DNA of 64,000 nucleotides from Macrolepiota albuminosa (Eukaryota > Basidiomycota > Agaricomycetes > Agaricales > Agaricaceae): the NCBI GenBank assembly GCA_027475525.1, contig JAMWFC010000077.1, positions 806,001 through 870,000 on the forward strand, given 5' to 3'. Below the pieces are notes generated by a model. The model had not been told where the DNA came from and ran no database searches. It was given only the letters and a program-made list of their open reading frames with translations. Shown here one piece after another: positions 11,825 through 23,635 of the stretch. Position numbers and translations under genes: made by a program. Positions within the stretch are counted from its first letter, which is position 1; each line of letters opens with the position of its first letter.

Positions 11825-12480
11825 ATGGAACAAATGATGTTAAAAAGGGAAGACCCTATTCCCACACATATATGTAACCATACTAGTATCACATGACGTT
11901 AAAAATCAAAGACATTATTCCCACGCATCTCTGTAACCATGTAGTATGGTAGTAAGTATCACATGACATTAAAAAGTGAAGACATTATTCCCATGCATCT
12001 CTGTAACCATACAGACGAATGGTAGTATCACATGACGTTAAAAAGTGAAGACAATATTCCCATGCATCACAGACAAACGGTAATATCACATGATGTTAAA
12101 AAGTGAAGACATTACTCCCACACGTACATAGTCTACTGCTGACTAAGTAACCATACAGACAAATGGTAGTATCACATGACGTTAAAAATCAAAGACATTA
12201 TTCCCATGCATCTCTGTAACCACGTAGTAGGTAGTATCACATGACATTAAAAAGTGAAGACACTATTCCCATGCATCACAGACGAACGGTAGTATCACAT
12301 GATGTTAAAAAGTGAAGACATTACTCCCACGTGTACATAGTCTACTGCTGACTAAGTAACTGTACAGACAAACGGTAGTATCACATGACGTTAAAAATTG
12401 AAGACATTATTCCCATGCTTACCTGAAGGAAGTAATGAGAAACAAAACAAACACAATCACATGATGGCAAAAATTGAAGA
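11825..12480. repeat. satellite-like array with ~209-bp higher-order period
   Basis: About ten degenerate units begin with tatcacatgacgttaaaaa and continue with gaagacattattcccatgca. Unit starts lie near 11887, 11957, 12025, 12082, 12168, 12234, 12291 and 12378, with weaker ones at each end. The triplet at 12025/12082/12168 recurs at 12234/12291/12378 with spacings of 209, 209 and 210 bp, so a three-unit block was itself duplicated. No coding potential. Confidence 0.85.
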
Positions 12481-12529
12481 CATTTTTCCCACACATAGTC
12501 CACTGCACAGAAAAACCTCGATCTATTCT

Positions 12530-12593
12530 AGATCTCGGAACAGGTCAGTAGCCATAAACTGTATCTGCTACTGATCTACTTTTGGGCATCATC
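12530..12593 (+). repeat. LTR-end fragment
   Basis: The segment from about 12545 (agtagccataaactgtatct) to gggcatcatca at 12593 matches the 3' end of the LTR-like copy at 22.9-23.63 kb. It has the terminal CA expected of an LTR edge. The inner agtagc...gctact pair can form a small hairpin. Confidence 0.5.
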
Positions 12594-12735
12594 AGTGTTG
12601 GCGACATGCTAGTGATGTGTCTTGAGTATGTATGGAAAATGTCTGTGAAGTATAGTACAGTAAGCAGTCCAGCAAGAACAGTAAGGCAAAAGTAAGTAAA
12701 TGAAAGGGTAGGCTTATCAAGGCTTTGTAATATTT

Positions 12736-13660
12736 TTAGTTGTTTTCTTCTTCTTCTGATATAGTCAGCAAGTTGTCATTGTCCAATAACTCTGTTTCTT
12801 CAAGTTCACGAAGCTTGGCGGTATTGATGTCTAGCACCTCAAGTGGCAAGTCAATGTGTTCCCTGGCAAGGTACAGTAGTAAGCAAAAGGTGGCAACAGG
12901 CCTGTGGAGTATGGGTTTATCTAGTTCACAAAGGACATAAGTGCCTCCCTGGTTATGGGAAATAACTACCAAAGGCCCCAAGTATCATGGACACATCTTC
13001 TTGTTATAGGAGGTCTTAATCTTGGAGTTGTGCATAAGCACTAATGCACCTCTTGGAAAGTCATAGTCTCTGATGGTAGTGCTATGATCAGCTTCAAATC
13101 TAAGTACTGCTTGATGACAGGCAGCAGAGACAGTTTTGTGGAGACATGCCAAGTCCTCACATCATTGCTGGAGGTCAATAGCGCATCTGGCAATGAGGTC
13201 GGTAGTTGCTAAGACACTGTTGAAAGCTGGCTGGAGATAAGTCACCTCTACAATGTCAGCTAGGAGAAGGGGATGGGTGCCAGTAGCAGCATAATAAGGA
13301 GAGCAACTCATGTGCTTATGAATAGTGACCCTCTCCAACCAGAAGACTGAGTAAGTTGCTTCACTTCAACAGAACTTGTCATCATTGATTGCCTTGAAGA
13401 ATGCTTGCCGCACATCAAAGTGAGGTTGTTCCACCAACCTGATGTTAGTGCTAACATGAGGCCACTAAAAACACTCCAAAAGAGTGGCCCAGGTTGCATA
13501 CAAGCCTCTGTGGCCAAGTTTGTTGTACATTGCATGCAGAATTTGTAAGTGACTGTCTAGCTTGATAACCAATTTTTGAGCACCATTGCAATGACATTGC
13601 CAAAAATGATTGTTAGCAAAGAAGAAGTGAGTAGCATAGCAAGATGGCATACTCATCATC
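12736..13660 (-). pseudogene. gypsy integrase region and Pol C-terminus
   Basis: Residues encoded at 13540-13640 read ILHAMYNKLGHRGLYATW, the His-His half of the integrase zinc-binding domain. The catalytic core between 13450 and 13150 is scrambled by frame breaks. The last segment (12736-12981) starts GPLVVISHNQGGTYVLCELD, the typical post-integrase tail of agaricomycete gypsy Pol. It lies at the 3' end of the element and cannot encode an active integrase. Confidence 0.75.
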
Positions 13661-13914
13661 ACTAAGGTTCTCTGGGCACTTGAGATCTTGTATCCACTGT
13701 TCCATAGCTAACAGGCACTTATTTTTAGCTTGGGCTTTGGTGGATCAGGGTATGGCATTATAAGTAAGTTGGCAACTGTCTTTTCTAAGCGGCTGAGATT
13801 TTTGTACAATCCTTACTGGAGGAGAATCCTGGCTAAAAATGCTTTCTGTGTAGAATGTAAGCAGTATGCTAAAGGTGTTGGGTCAGTAAGGAACAATGGG
13901 ATGCAAGAGAATAG

Positions 13915-15363
13915 TCATAGGTTGTTGCCAACACAGTAGAGAGACAGGTTGCTGAATAAGGTGCATGAAGCCATGTAAGTGGTTGACCCAATCTTCGAAG
14001 TTGCTATTGTCTTTAAGGTCAGTTGCCAGGTTGCCAGGTTGCTATAGTCATCTAAAGAGTCCATCCAGTCCATGGAAGGTGCCTTTAATGTGAACAAGCT
14101 CAAAGTGAAACATAAGGATAGCTACCACTCAACAGTTCAAAGTGACCTCTAATCCACACTGGTGCTTGATGATAAAAACTTAATGTATTGGGTGCTTCAC
14201 AGAATATCAAATATCCTGATAGGCAGAAGAAGGTTCTCAATAAACTCCAGCCTAAGTAGTTCACTCCCTGGGAACCACCGAGCCTTTGTCTACCAATAGA
14301 CTTCCAATAAGAGGTGTTCAATAAACTCTAGCCTAGGTGATTCACTCCCTGGGAACCACTGAGCCTTTGCCTATCAAATGCCTGGTTATTCTCTACTCTA
14401 CTTGGACTATTTATACTAATTTTCCAGTGCACAGACCACCAGATCACATGACTTTTTGCTCTTGACCTCCCAGCATTTCTGACCTAATTTGTTATTCCAT
14501 TTTCTAGTTTGGTAATGCATGTTTCAATGCCACCATTCCATTCATCTCTTTTGATATCCCTCCATGCTTCTTTTCCTTTCCCCTTTCAGTCATGTCAAAT
14601 TGGGCATTGTCAGATCAGATCTTGATTTAGATCATCACAATTTGATCCCATTTTGTCACCTTTCAGTCATGTCAAATTGGGCATTGTCAGATCAGATCTT
14701 GATTTAGATCATCACAATTTGATCCCATTTTGTCACTTCTGCCAGCTCCCATGCTTTCCCTCCCCATTACAGTGGTTGGACTATTGTTGAGTTGATAGCT
14801 TGAGCTGGTTCCTGCCCTTTGTTCTATACTGTCTGTGTATTTATTGGAGTGTTTTTAGAGATATAATTTGTTGAGACTGCTACCAGGAGGCTTATAGTTT
14901 TCACCCTTATGATTAAATGTTTATTTTGACTTCTGATGCATGTTGTGTCCCTGACTGCTGGTACAGTGTTGTATCAGAGATTGTATTGGGAGTTGACTTA
15001 GTCAGGACCAAACTCAAAGGGTTTGTTAGCACAGGTGAGTCAGGTAAGATAATAGGTGTGATGAGCAAAGTTTTTGACAAAAATTCATAGAATGCCAATG
15101 ATACTGAGGAAGGTGCAAACCTCAGATAAGTCATAGCAAGGACCCCAGCACTCAAGAAGAGCTAGATGGGACTCATTGGGAACACAACTGGTGGGAGTGC
15201 AAATATGGCCTAGTATCTTGAACCTTGGCACACACAGGAGGAGCTTGTGACTGCTAAAGGTACCGCTGCTATACTTTATGTGCTGAAGAACCTGATTGAG
15301 GAGCTGAAAGAAGTCCCAGAGTGCCAAGCATATATTGTGGTTGTCAGGATGCTTCTCCAGCAA
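13915..15363 (-). pseudogene. gypsy reverse transcriptase C-terminal part and RNase H remnant
   Basis: The segment at 15085-15363 matches the RT palm/connection region (HIKYSSGTFSSHK, VGH-like ILGHICT, then WGPCYDLSEVCTFLSIIGI). It shifts frame near 15085. The RNase H end is seen at about 14110-14060 as FHFELVHIKGTFHG. Between them (14150-14900) the sequence is not RT/RNase H-like and contains a diverged direct repeat (14238-14295 and 14322-14385) and a 77-bp duplication, so foreign sequence may be inserted here. Confidence 0.65.
14582..14735. repeat. exact 77-bp tandem duplication
   Basis: Copies 14582-14658 and 14659-14735 are identical (one further base matches by chance). Probable assembly artefact. 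Confidence 0.95.
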
Positions 15364-15390
15364 GCTATCAGTGAGTTGCCAGTCCTTTAG

Positions 15391-15879
15391 TCATTTAATG
15401 CCAACATTGTTGATGAAGCTGAGTACATTATGGAGGATTTTGAGTTGCAGGATAAAGGTGATGTTATCATAGAAGATTGGGACTGAATTAGTCCAGCCTA
15501 TAGGGAGGGTAACTAGATGCAAGGTGCTGAAGGGAGGCTGAAATGTGGTAAGATCACAGAAAGAGGAATGGATTAAGTGCTCATTGTAGCCAATATAGAG
15601 ATTGAGGATAGCACCACAGATGTGCCCAGCAAAGGATTTGGCAACATGGTTGGGAAAGGAAGGCACACCAGAGTGCCAGATAGTAACCCTATTTAGTGGC
15701 TTTAGACTATAAACAATATACAAATTACCATTCTTCTTGAGTACACAGAACCAGTGGAAGGAAACTGGTATTGTGGTCTTTGGCAAATTGCTGTTGGTGT
15801 TTGGTGGTAAAGTATCCTGTTGGTTGGAAGGGTAGTGGATGCAGCATGAGAGTTGGAATGTCAGCAAGAGGATCATCAA
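15391..15879 (-). pseudogene. gypsy reverse transcriptase core, catalytically dead
   Basis: An open minus-strand segment carries RT blocks in order: FHWFCVLKKNGNLYIVYSL, the LTTFQPPF and LPIGWTNSVPIF blocks, and the active-site block FINNV. The family has FIDDV at that site, so both metal-binding Asp residues are Asn. The codons are aac and aat after a C-ending codon, which is what CpG to CpA change of GAC GAT would give. GYNEHL for the family GYDERL shows two more such changes. The open frame has survived, but the enzyme could not work. Confidence 0.85.
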
Positions 15880-16650
15880 GGATATGATTTTGATTTGGAA
15901 GGCTTTAACGGAGTGAGAGGTTTGGTTTTAAGTGCAATGGGCTTGTACTCCTTCTTCACTTGAACCTCTTTCCCTTTGGGAATGTTAGCATTACTATAAA
16001 CAGAGGCAAAAAGGGGATTAAGATTGGTAATAGAAGAGTCAAGAGCAGAAAGTCCAAGTATGGCAGGAGCAGAGGCTCCAGAAAGAGTGGTTAGATATAT
16101 GTCTTTTGTAGTAATTTTCTGAAAAGAGTCTGAGGCAGTAAGGTACAAGTAGGCAAGGGAAGAGTTGGTAATGTTTTGTGTAGTTTTCTGGGGATTTTCA
16201 GTAGTGGAATTAGGTGTAGTAGAGAGTACTTCTGTATCAAGAAAGGCCATTTGCAAAATATATACAAGACCACTGGCATGGTCATATTCTAGCATTAGCA
16301 CTACATCTCTATAATTGTTGCCAATCACCTCAATGGTCTGTAAAAATACCAGTAAGGCTGCTCACTGGCATAATGTTCAGTGAATTCAGGTGGCTTGCTG
16401 TGGGTACCTTGCTGTTGCCCTTTAGGAAAGGTCAGTATGGTGCATCTGATACCAGAGTTGGAGTTGCTAATAGTTAAGGTTGTTTCCTTGTCAGTAAGGG
16501 TCTTGACTACTGAACATGCCAAGATGTCAAAAGATCTGCCAAGGAGGAGGTTGTAGGCAGGTGAACAAAGAATGTGGATCTGGAAATAAAATGTGATGTC
16601 ACCAATAGTACATGGTACATTCTTAGCAAATCCAAGAGATCTGTCAACAG
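15876..16650 (-). pseudogene. gypsy protease region and linker to reverse transcriptase
   Basis: The segment ending at 16328 carries KKEYKPIALKTKPL, the conserved linker of agaricomycete gypsy Pol upstream of RT. The piece 16325-16522 reads CSVVKTLTDKETTLTIS, the C-terminal part of the retroviral-type aspartic protease. The catalytic DSG region should lie near 16600-16700, but no intact motif is visible. Confidence 0.6.
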
Positions 16651-16857
16651 TACTGTCAGGGGACTAGTCTTTGGACTGTGTCCAAACTTATTCTGAGCTT
16701 AGTCCAATAATGTGCCTATTTCTAGCAGATCTGACCAGCTGCTCCGCCCACCCTTTCCTTCTTTATCTCTTAGTAGTCAGCCTTGATGAGTCATATGCAT
16801 GGACCTTACTCAGCATCAATTATTGTTGGTCATACTCCTTTACATATCGGAGCCCAC

Positions 16858-17880
16858 TTAGTAAACAGTATTAGTAATAGCACAGCCATCAATGTAGTAT
16901 ATATAGGCAGCCTGTGGGATAGAATATCCCCAGGCTGAATAATAGCAGTGTTCTCCTAGCCTACACATCAAATCGACTGTAAGCTCTCTAGCGGCATCCA
17001 ACTGCTTGGTTAGCCTTGCTGGTCTCTTGCCTGACTCTTGCCTGCCTCTATGCCTGCTTCTCTTCATGATGCAGCTAAAGATGTGGTTGGATTTCTCAAT
17101 GTTGAATATTAGCACAGTATATTGGTAACTGCCTTCAGGACATTTCTCAGGAGCAGCAAAGTTATGTTGCACAGGAGCGTAATACCTATTGGAGAGACCA
17201 GCATAAGCATGGAGAGGCAGCAAGGGAGCAGGATTAGATGTGGGAGGGAAAACAGAAGAAGGTGGAGTGGCAGATGTTGATGAAGTGGCAGGAGCAGTAG
17301 GCAGGGAGGGGTCATGAGCAGCTGACATGGTATAACTGCAAAGAGGCTGTTTAGACTGTTTAATCTTGACACTGTCAAATATCTGGTTCTTTAGCAAGCT
17401 GAGTTCCTGTTCCTACTTGGAGATGCACTCTTTCTGAGAGAAGCTAGGGCAGTTGCCAATGCAGTCAAAGTGCAATATCTCCTGGGTCATCTGTTGCTGT
17501 GCTGCCTGGTCATGATCAGAATTTGTGTTGCTTGAGAGGGTACCAGTAACTATTTGTTCCAGGTTGTGCCTGTGCCATTCATCTATCTGCTTCTGGTAGG
17601 TCTTGAGCTCTGAGTAGTTTGGAATGATGGTGCCAGTAGTTAAGACAACCTTGCCATCAATAGCCCTGCATACTTTACCTTGCTAAATATAATTTTCCAA
17701 GGTATTGCAGCATCCTCAAGTCATAGTATGCCCTATTTCACTACAGGAGTGACAGCTGTTAGATCTGAAAGCATTATCAATGCAGGTAGCAGTGATACTG
17801 GTGGCAATCATGGTTTCAATTTGGGTCATGGTAGAGGTGGCAGCAGCGTTGATGGTAGCATTGATGTCTTTGTATAGCTA
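16858..17880 (-). pseudogene. gypsy Gag C-terminal region
   Basis: A 179-codon open minus-strand segment (16858-17397) carries LPLHAYAGLSNRYYAP and HNFAAPEKCPEG, matching the region of agaricomycete gypsy Gag before the protease. Further Gag-like sequence to about 17880 is broken. Stretches in 16600-16850 (ggactagtct...agcttagtcc hairpin) look unrelated to Gag and may be an insertion. Confidence 0.6.
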
Positions 17881-17904
17881 TGCTTGCAGGTAAATCCACT
17901 TTTT

Positions 17905-19070
17905 ATGGATACAAGGAATATCAATTGAGAATATTCCACTAAATCACATGGTTGTACTGTATTCTGCTATGATATAAATTAATATCAGTCTAGTATTGTC
18001 AATTCAATATACATGAACTCAATAATCTTTGATCTATATATGAAACATAAGTCTGCTGGACTTTAGTAGACTCCTTCTGCCCTTGGTCAATTTACTACAA
18101 GTAAAAAATGACAACATTATACATTATTAAGATGCATGAAAAAGCATTTGATCTATTCAGAGTATATTAGCAACTAACATTTAGCTAAGCAAATCAAAAA
18201 CAGCAACATTAGTTATAACAGATGCAATAAGAGAGAGTCAAATCCACCTATTGCATGTTATGTGGAATATCAATTTACTAATATTCTACTAGACTACAAA
18301 GCTAGTCAAATAGAAACTAGGTCAATATGTCAAAGAACAGCAGAAAAAGATCTGACTGTGATGGTCCTGAAAGAAGTCAAACACATTTCTTGTATACAAT
18401 ATATAATTTGAAGTATATATTCCACTAGACCACAAGAATTTACTACAAGTACAAGATTTCACTCAACATGGGAAGATTTCTTTGAAGGCTGCTGATGTCC
18501 ACTGCTGCACACTAATGTCTGCTAATATCTGCTAGCACCATTCATTTGATCTGTTAAAAACTCCAGAAATATTTAAGAAGTTTATTATAGAGAAGCTTGC
18601 TCTGGTATTTAATGCAGCACATGTAACAAGTGATGATGAATTTAACTAGCTGCATGCTTTGAATGAAATATCCTAGCTAGCTATCTTTGCTGGGGACAGA
18701 ACTGTGAATTCATTATCACTTGTCACATGTGCTGCATTAAATATCAGAGCAAGCTTCTCCATGATAAACTTCTTGAGTAATCTCTGAAGTTTAGAATAGA
18801 TCAAATGAATAATGCTGGTAGATATCAGCAGCCTTCTGCTATTATGTGCACTAGAGGAAGTTGAATCTGCTTCTTGTGCACAATATGAAATATCAATCTA
18901 TCAATATTTCACTGGACAATAGAAGCTTACTACAAGTTAGTACAGTATACAAGTAGTGCAAAAAGACATCCATATATTATAATATATTGCAGAGGAGTCA
19001 GATCTGCCACTGTGCACAATATAGAATATCAATTGATAAATATTTCACTGAACTACAGGGGCTTACTACA
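17905..19070. repeat. degenerate repeats of an aatatcaattgataaatattcca-type motif
   Basis: At least five diverged copies of a ~55-bp motif (aatatcaatt...atattccactagactacaag...ttactacaag) occur near 17908, 18266, 18405, 18888 and 19025, all on the plus strand. Many are followed by tttgatctattc-like words. No coding potential and no CpG. They are probably remains of an AT-rich element or an eroded tandem array. Confidence 0.55.
18487..18840. repeat. foldback (palindromic) element about 350 bp
   Basis: The left arm at about 18549-18643 (agaagcttgctctggtattt, aatgcagcacatgt) is the reverse complement of the right arm at about 18707-18804 (acatgtgctgcatt, aatatcagagcaagcttct), around a ~60-bp loop. 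The match continues outward to ggctgctgatgt (18487) and cagcagcc (18835) with an indel. It has no coding capacity and could be a MITE or an inverted duplication. Confidence 0.75.
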
Positions 19071-20400
19071 TCTTAATATGGTGCACAGATAGATTGTTCA
19101 ATAAACACTATCACACATTATGAGGTCAGTAAATTCATTTGATCTGTTCATCTATTGGACACTATCATAGATCATTAAGTTGGTAAATTCATTTGATCTA
19201 TTATCTGCTCATGGACAAGATGTTGGTCTACCAAACTCTAGTAGACTTCTAACTCTCTTTTAATCTAGCACAATTCTCCTTTTCTACTTCCAGAATCCAA
19301 TAATCCCTACCCAAATATTTCTCATTTCTACATAAAAAAATTTCTTGTCTGCTAATGTCAACTACCTGCTGATATCCATTATTGTATGCTCATGTCTGCT
19401 ATGGTCCACTAGCACAGATAGCAAACATTCCCTTCCTTCCTTTCCCTTTTTTCACTCCAGTTCTATCTTTCCACTCCACTCCCTACACTTCCTATATGCC
19501 ACCACATATAGCAGATGTTTATGCACCCTCCTTCACTCCTTCTCCTTCTGATCTGATGTCTGCTACCATCTGCTGGCATGCTAGCAGACAGCAAATACCC
19601 ATGCTTTTCCTCTTCCTCCCTTCTCTTTCTTTCTGTCCAGTTTTTTCCTAGTATTTTCTCTCTTCTCTATTCTCCACACTCTCCCACATGCCACTCTATC
19701 TGTTACTGTCTACTAACATCAGTTTCTGTCTGCTACTGTCTCTCAGCATACCATGCATCCTCTTCTCCTTCTTTCTAGCACCATCACTCTTCCCCACTCT
19801 TCACACTCCTACAAATGCCTCCTATACAGCAGATGTCTACATGCCTCCTCTCCTCTGATGCTGGACAATGTCAGAGAATGCTGACAGATATCAGTACATG
19901 CTGATAAATGCCAGATAATGGCCAGATAATGGCAGCTGATGCAAATATCTCTTTCAAGGCATAAAAACTCTTTTAGGAGGTGTGCCACCTCCTTTTACCT
20001 CTTATTATCTATGTGGAGACCTGCAGAGATGTCAGGAGGCTGCTGCTCATTATGTTATCCAATCTTTCATTATATCTGCTAGTAACAGACCTATGATGCA
20101 ATAGATAAATTGTCAATGTGTTCCATTGATAAGCCTCTATCATAGATAGCCACTGATAGCACCAATAACAGGCCTCATGTCAGTTCATTGGTACTACCAG
20201 GAGTGCCACATCCTAGCACTTCTAGTGCCAATTTTTGCATATTTTTACACTAATAACTTGCAGCTGTAGCCCCAAATTACTCCAAAGTCACTTTTTATAG
20301 CATTATCTATTCTTAGCACTATTGTTGACATCTTGCTGCGCCCTTGCCACTTGCACTCCATGGCTATACATTGACATGGATACTTTGCATCAGTCAATCT
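19071..20400. other. CpG-free, pyrimidine-rich repeat-derived stretch
   Basis: Diverged repeats of a tctgctaatgtctgct / agcagatgtctacatgc type alternate with CT-rich tracts (19430-19480, 19520-19640, 19740-19860). No gene or RNA gene seen. No CpG occurs between 17849 and 20338. Confidence 0.5.
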
Positions 20401-21178
20401 GGAATAATACCCTTAGCCATAGCAGTGCTTACAGGATAGAATTATGAAGTATTTTCATAACAACTATCTGATAGCATAATTAGAAACCTTTTTAATTTAT
20501 AGCATTTACTTACATTCTTACCAGTTCACTGCTCTCTAGCAATGCTTAGCATCTAAGCATTGGTTAACTTCTTTACTATAAATACTTACTTTTTGTTAGT
20601 AGCACACAACTAATTTGGCAGTAGAGATTGTTTCCCAACATTTTGATTACTCTATGCAACAGACTGCCTCTTTGTTGACCATGTCAGCAAGAGGACTCTG
20701 CTTTAGTTTTTTTCTCTCTCTCTCTCCACAGTCTCTTGACACCTTGCAACTATAGCTTGGTATTTGTATTTAGATCTGCTAAGCAATCTCATTATTTTAT
20801 CTTCTCATTCTAGGTGCTAATACTTAGCACCTCTTAGCAACTCTTTCTTGCACCTCTTAGCACCTTTTCTTAGTGACTCTCTTGCACCTCTTAATGCCTC
20901 TTTGCAACTTCTCCACACCCCTTAGCATCTTTTAGCACCTTTTTCTAGCAACTCTCTCACATTTTTTAGTGACTCTGAGCATTTTCTTGCTGTATTTTGG
21001 AGTTTTATATAAGCATCTCCAATCATCTACTTCCTTTGCTATCAACTTCTTGCCTATCATGTGTTCTCTGAGACTCTGTTCAGGACTCTCTCAAACACTT
21101 AGCATGCCCAAAGCTGTGTTGATTAAATAGCTGTATTAGTGATAGTGCACCATACTCAGCTCAATTCAGGCATCATCA
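20400..21178 (+). repeat. LTR-like repeat, copy 1
   Basis: Shares gcttagcatct...tttactataaatacttac (TATA-like), runs of ttagcacctctt and the distal segment aaacacttagcatgcccaaagc with copies at 22.9-23.63 kb (same strand) and 46.05-46.35 kb (opposite strand). It ends in ggcatcatca (about 21178), like the LTR end at 12593. Heavily diverged and CpG-poor. Confidence 0.6.
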
Positions 21179-22879
21179 CCATTGCTAAAGGCCTCTCCAA
21201 GGCCAGGGGTTTGATTTTCTTTCACATAATACAAAGGCCAAAGTGAAGTTTTTTTTTTAATTCAATTAGCCCTCAGAAGCCTGCACGAGACTGTGCAAAT
21301 GTCTTCTGGTGGTTCATACAAGCTAGTATGAGTTTGTGTAAATTTGCATAAGCTCATGTAAGTCTGCACAGATGTCTGCTAGTAGCATGTGTTGGCCTGC
21401 ATAGGTCTGCAGGTCCTTTTTTGGATATTTGTTGGTGTTGAACATAGAGAAAAGAGCCTTGAGTTGTTGTGAGAAAAAGGAAGAAGAAAAGGAAGTGAGG
21501 AACATTGAGAAAGGTATACTCATGTGCTGACATCTGCTAATAAAAGAGTTTTTATTCATGCAGCTGATACTTGCTAATAGCCACTGACACATACTGATGT
21601 CTATTAGTGTTTGCTGAGCCTGCATGAGCATGCTTGTGCCCACCTTATGTCTATCTGCTAGGCCATGCCATATGTCAGGTTCTGCTGATAACAGAGGCTT
21701 CCAACTGCAAGCAGGTCTTTACTAAGTAGACTTGACATCTACAAGATATCTCTGTGTAGTGGTAAGTGTGCTCCAGAGTATCAGATGGGTCTTGATGGTT
21801 CTCTAAGGCATGTGTGAGATGCCAAAGTTTGAAGAGGTGGAGAGTAGAGTCTCAGGCTAAGTCTGAGACATGACAAGGTGGAGCAGAGCCAGAAAGGGCA
21901 GGGAGGCACTGAAAAGAGAAATCAGAGGAAGAACTAAGACTAGTAAATAAAAAGAAAATTGAAGTGAGACTTAGAGACCAGGAGACTTGTTGAAGAAAAA
22001 GAATAGATTGAGCAAGTGTAGATAGATAGACAAGTATAAAGACAGAAATTATGGCAATATCAAGACTGCTGCTACTGACTATGAGCTACAAGTTAAATAC
22101 CTAGTTCAGCTGAGTTTCAGGCTATCTGTGAAGATTTCAGAGCTCCTCATATAGTTGATTCTATACACTGTATTGTGTGGGTGTGAATCTTCTGTAGTGT
22201 ATTGGTCCCAGATATGCACATTGTGTGCAGTGTATTGCCTGGGTACAAGAGTAGTGCAGAGATGTTCAGCTAGGGTTGGAGGAATGATTAGGTGTAGGGC
22301 CCAAGTTTCTTTAGCAGGCACTGAGGCTGATGAAGCAGTTGCATAATGGCCATCAGCTGTGATTGGTTGAGGTTAGTTGAAGAGTTAGTTAGAGGTATGG
22401 GAGTTGGGTTGGCAAGTTGGCATGGGTGTTTTAGATAGTGGCAGGATCATTGCTGCTCCTATTAAATGGTTCTGAAGATATGGATCATGACACCATATAG
22501 CACATTGTGACATGTCTGCAGTTCTGCATTCTACAGCATGCTGTGGACTGCTCTGCTACAGTGTAGTGGACTCTGCTAGATATGTATTGTATAGCACAAA
22601 GCAAGCTCTCCTACTACATATGATATGTACTGTTGTGATGTCTCTATAAAGCCATAGATGCTATATTGGTTCTCATTATTTTATGCTGATAGGACTGTAC
22701 ACAGGCTAGGTGCATTAATAGCAGGCTTGGCACTGGCTCTGGACATCTTGCTGCACATGTTTTGAACTTAGCACATACAATTTATCTATTTTAGGCTATT
22801 TCCAATGGCCATGCATGGCAATCAACAGATCTGATTAGTGATAGTGCTAGCAGCAGTTGAAATGACAGCAGACAGTGAG
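21179..22879. other. repeat-derived non-coding stretch
   Basis: Between two LTR-like copies in the same orientation, so it may be the remnant interior of an LTR element. However, no gag or pol similarity is readable. Contains a poly-T (21249-21258) and eroded tctgctagtagcatgtgt-type repeats. Confidence 0.4.
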
Positions 22880-23635
22880 CATCAATCTGCTAGTACAGGA
22901 TTCAGCTAACTAATAGCAGTATCTAAAAATTGAAAAGATGGCAATTTTCCTGTAACTGATAGCCTGATATTTTACTTTGACACATTACACAGCTTAGCAA
23001 TTTTGAAATACTCAGGCAAACAGTTGTTTTATTGATTTTTCTTTTATTTAGTTTAATTTACAGCATCTACTTATATTTATGCTAGTTTACTATTCCTTAG
23101 CAATGCCTAGTTGCTTGGCAATGGTAAACTCATTTTTACTATAAATATTTACTGTTTGTCAATAATTAAAACAGAACAGAGTACCTGGTTTACACTCCAC
23201 TTCTGCTTAATTCATTTCATAGTTCAGATTTTTTTTATGCTAACTTAGTTCACAAGTCACTAATTGTCTAAAACACTTCTAGCTTGCTTGCTGCAGTTAT
23301 GCATATGAAATCTACATGCCTTATATCTATGGCAGGCACTATGCAGCTTAGTCATTGCTAAGCCTCTAGTTTTCTTGCTACACTCTTTGCTGCACTTACT
23401 TAAAATCCTCTCCCACTCCTTCTAGATGCACTTGCTTGTTGGCACATTCTTCTTACTGCACATCTCTTACCAATTATTCTTACTAACACTTATTGTTTCT
23501 TGCTATTTAACTTGTTTTTAACTTGTTCTCTGGAACCTGCCCAAGACTTCCTCAAATATTTAGTGGGCCCAATACATATTTCTTGGTTAGTAGCCATAAA
23601 CTGTATCTGCTACTAACCAACTTTTGAGTGTTATC
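22880..23635 (+). repeat. LTR-like repeat, copy 2
   Basis: Matches copy 1 through the segment with tttactataaatatttactg (23142-23162), the lagging ttagcaatgcctag words and tcctcaaatatttagtgggccc. It then carries the agtagccataaactgtatct end also found at 12545. Confidence 0.6.

Larger units (their letters stand above)
12600..17880 (-). mobile_element. decayed Ty3/gypsy retrotransposon, gag-pol on the minus strand
   Basis: Reading right to left: Gag (about 17880-16860), aspartic protease region (about 16650-16325), linker, reverse transcriptase (about 15900-15080), RNase H (end near 14080), integrase (about 13660-13150) and the C-terminal Pol tail ending at 12736. This is the domain order of a Ty3/gypsy (Metaviridae-type) element. 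CpG is almost absent and the frames are broken many times, so it is an old, inactive copy. Flanking LTRs could not be paired with confidence. Confidence 0.85.

Noticed and set aside
12082..12480. CRISPR-like array of regularly spaced repeats
   Set aside because: Units abut or vary in spacing, spacers are themselves repeated, and the context is eukaryotic; it is a satellite.
19345..19778. Ser/Phe/Leu-rich plus-strand frames
   Set aside because: Translations of CT-rich repeat tracts in CpG-free sequence, without homology.
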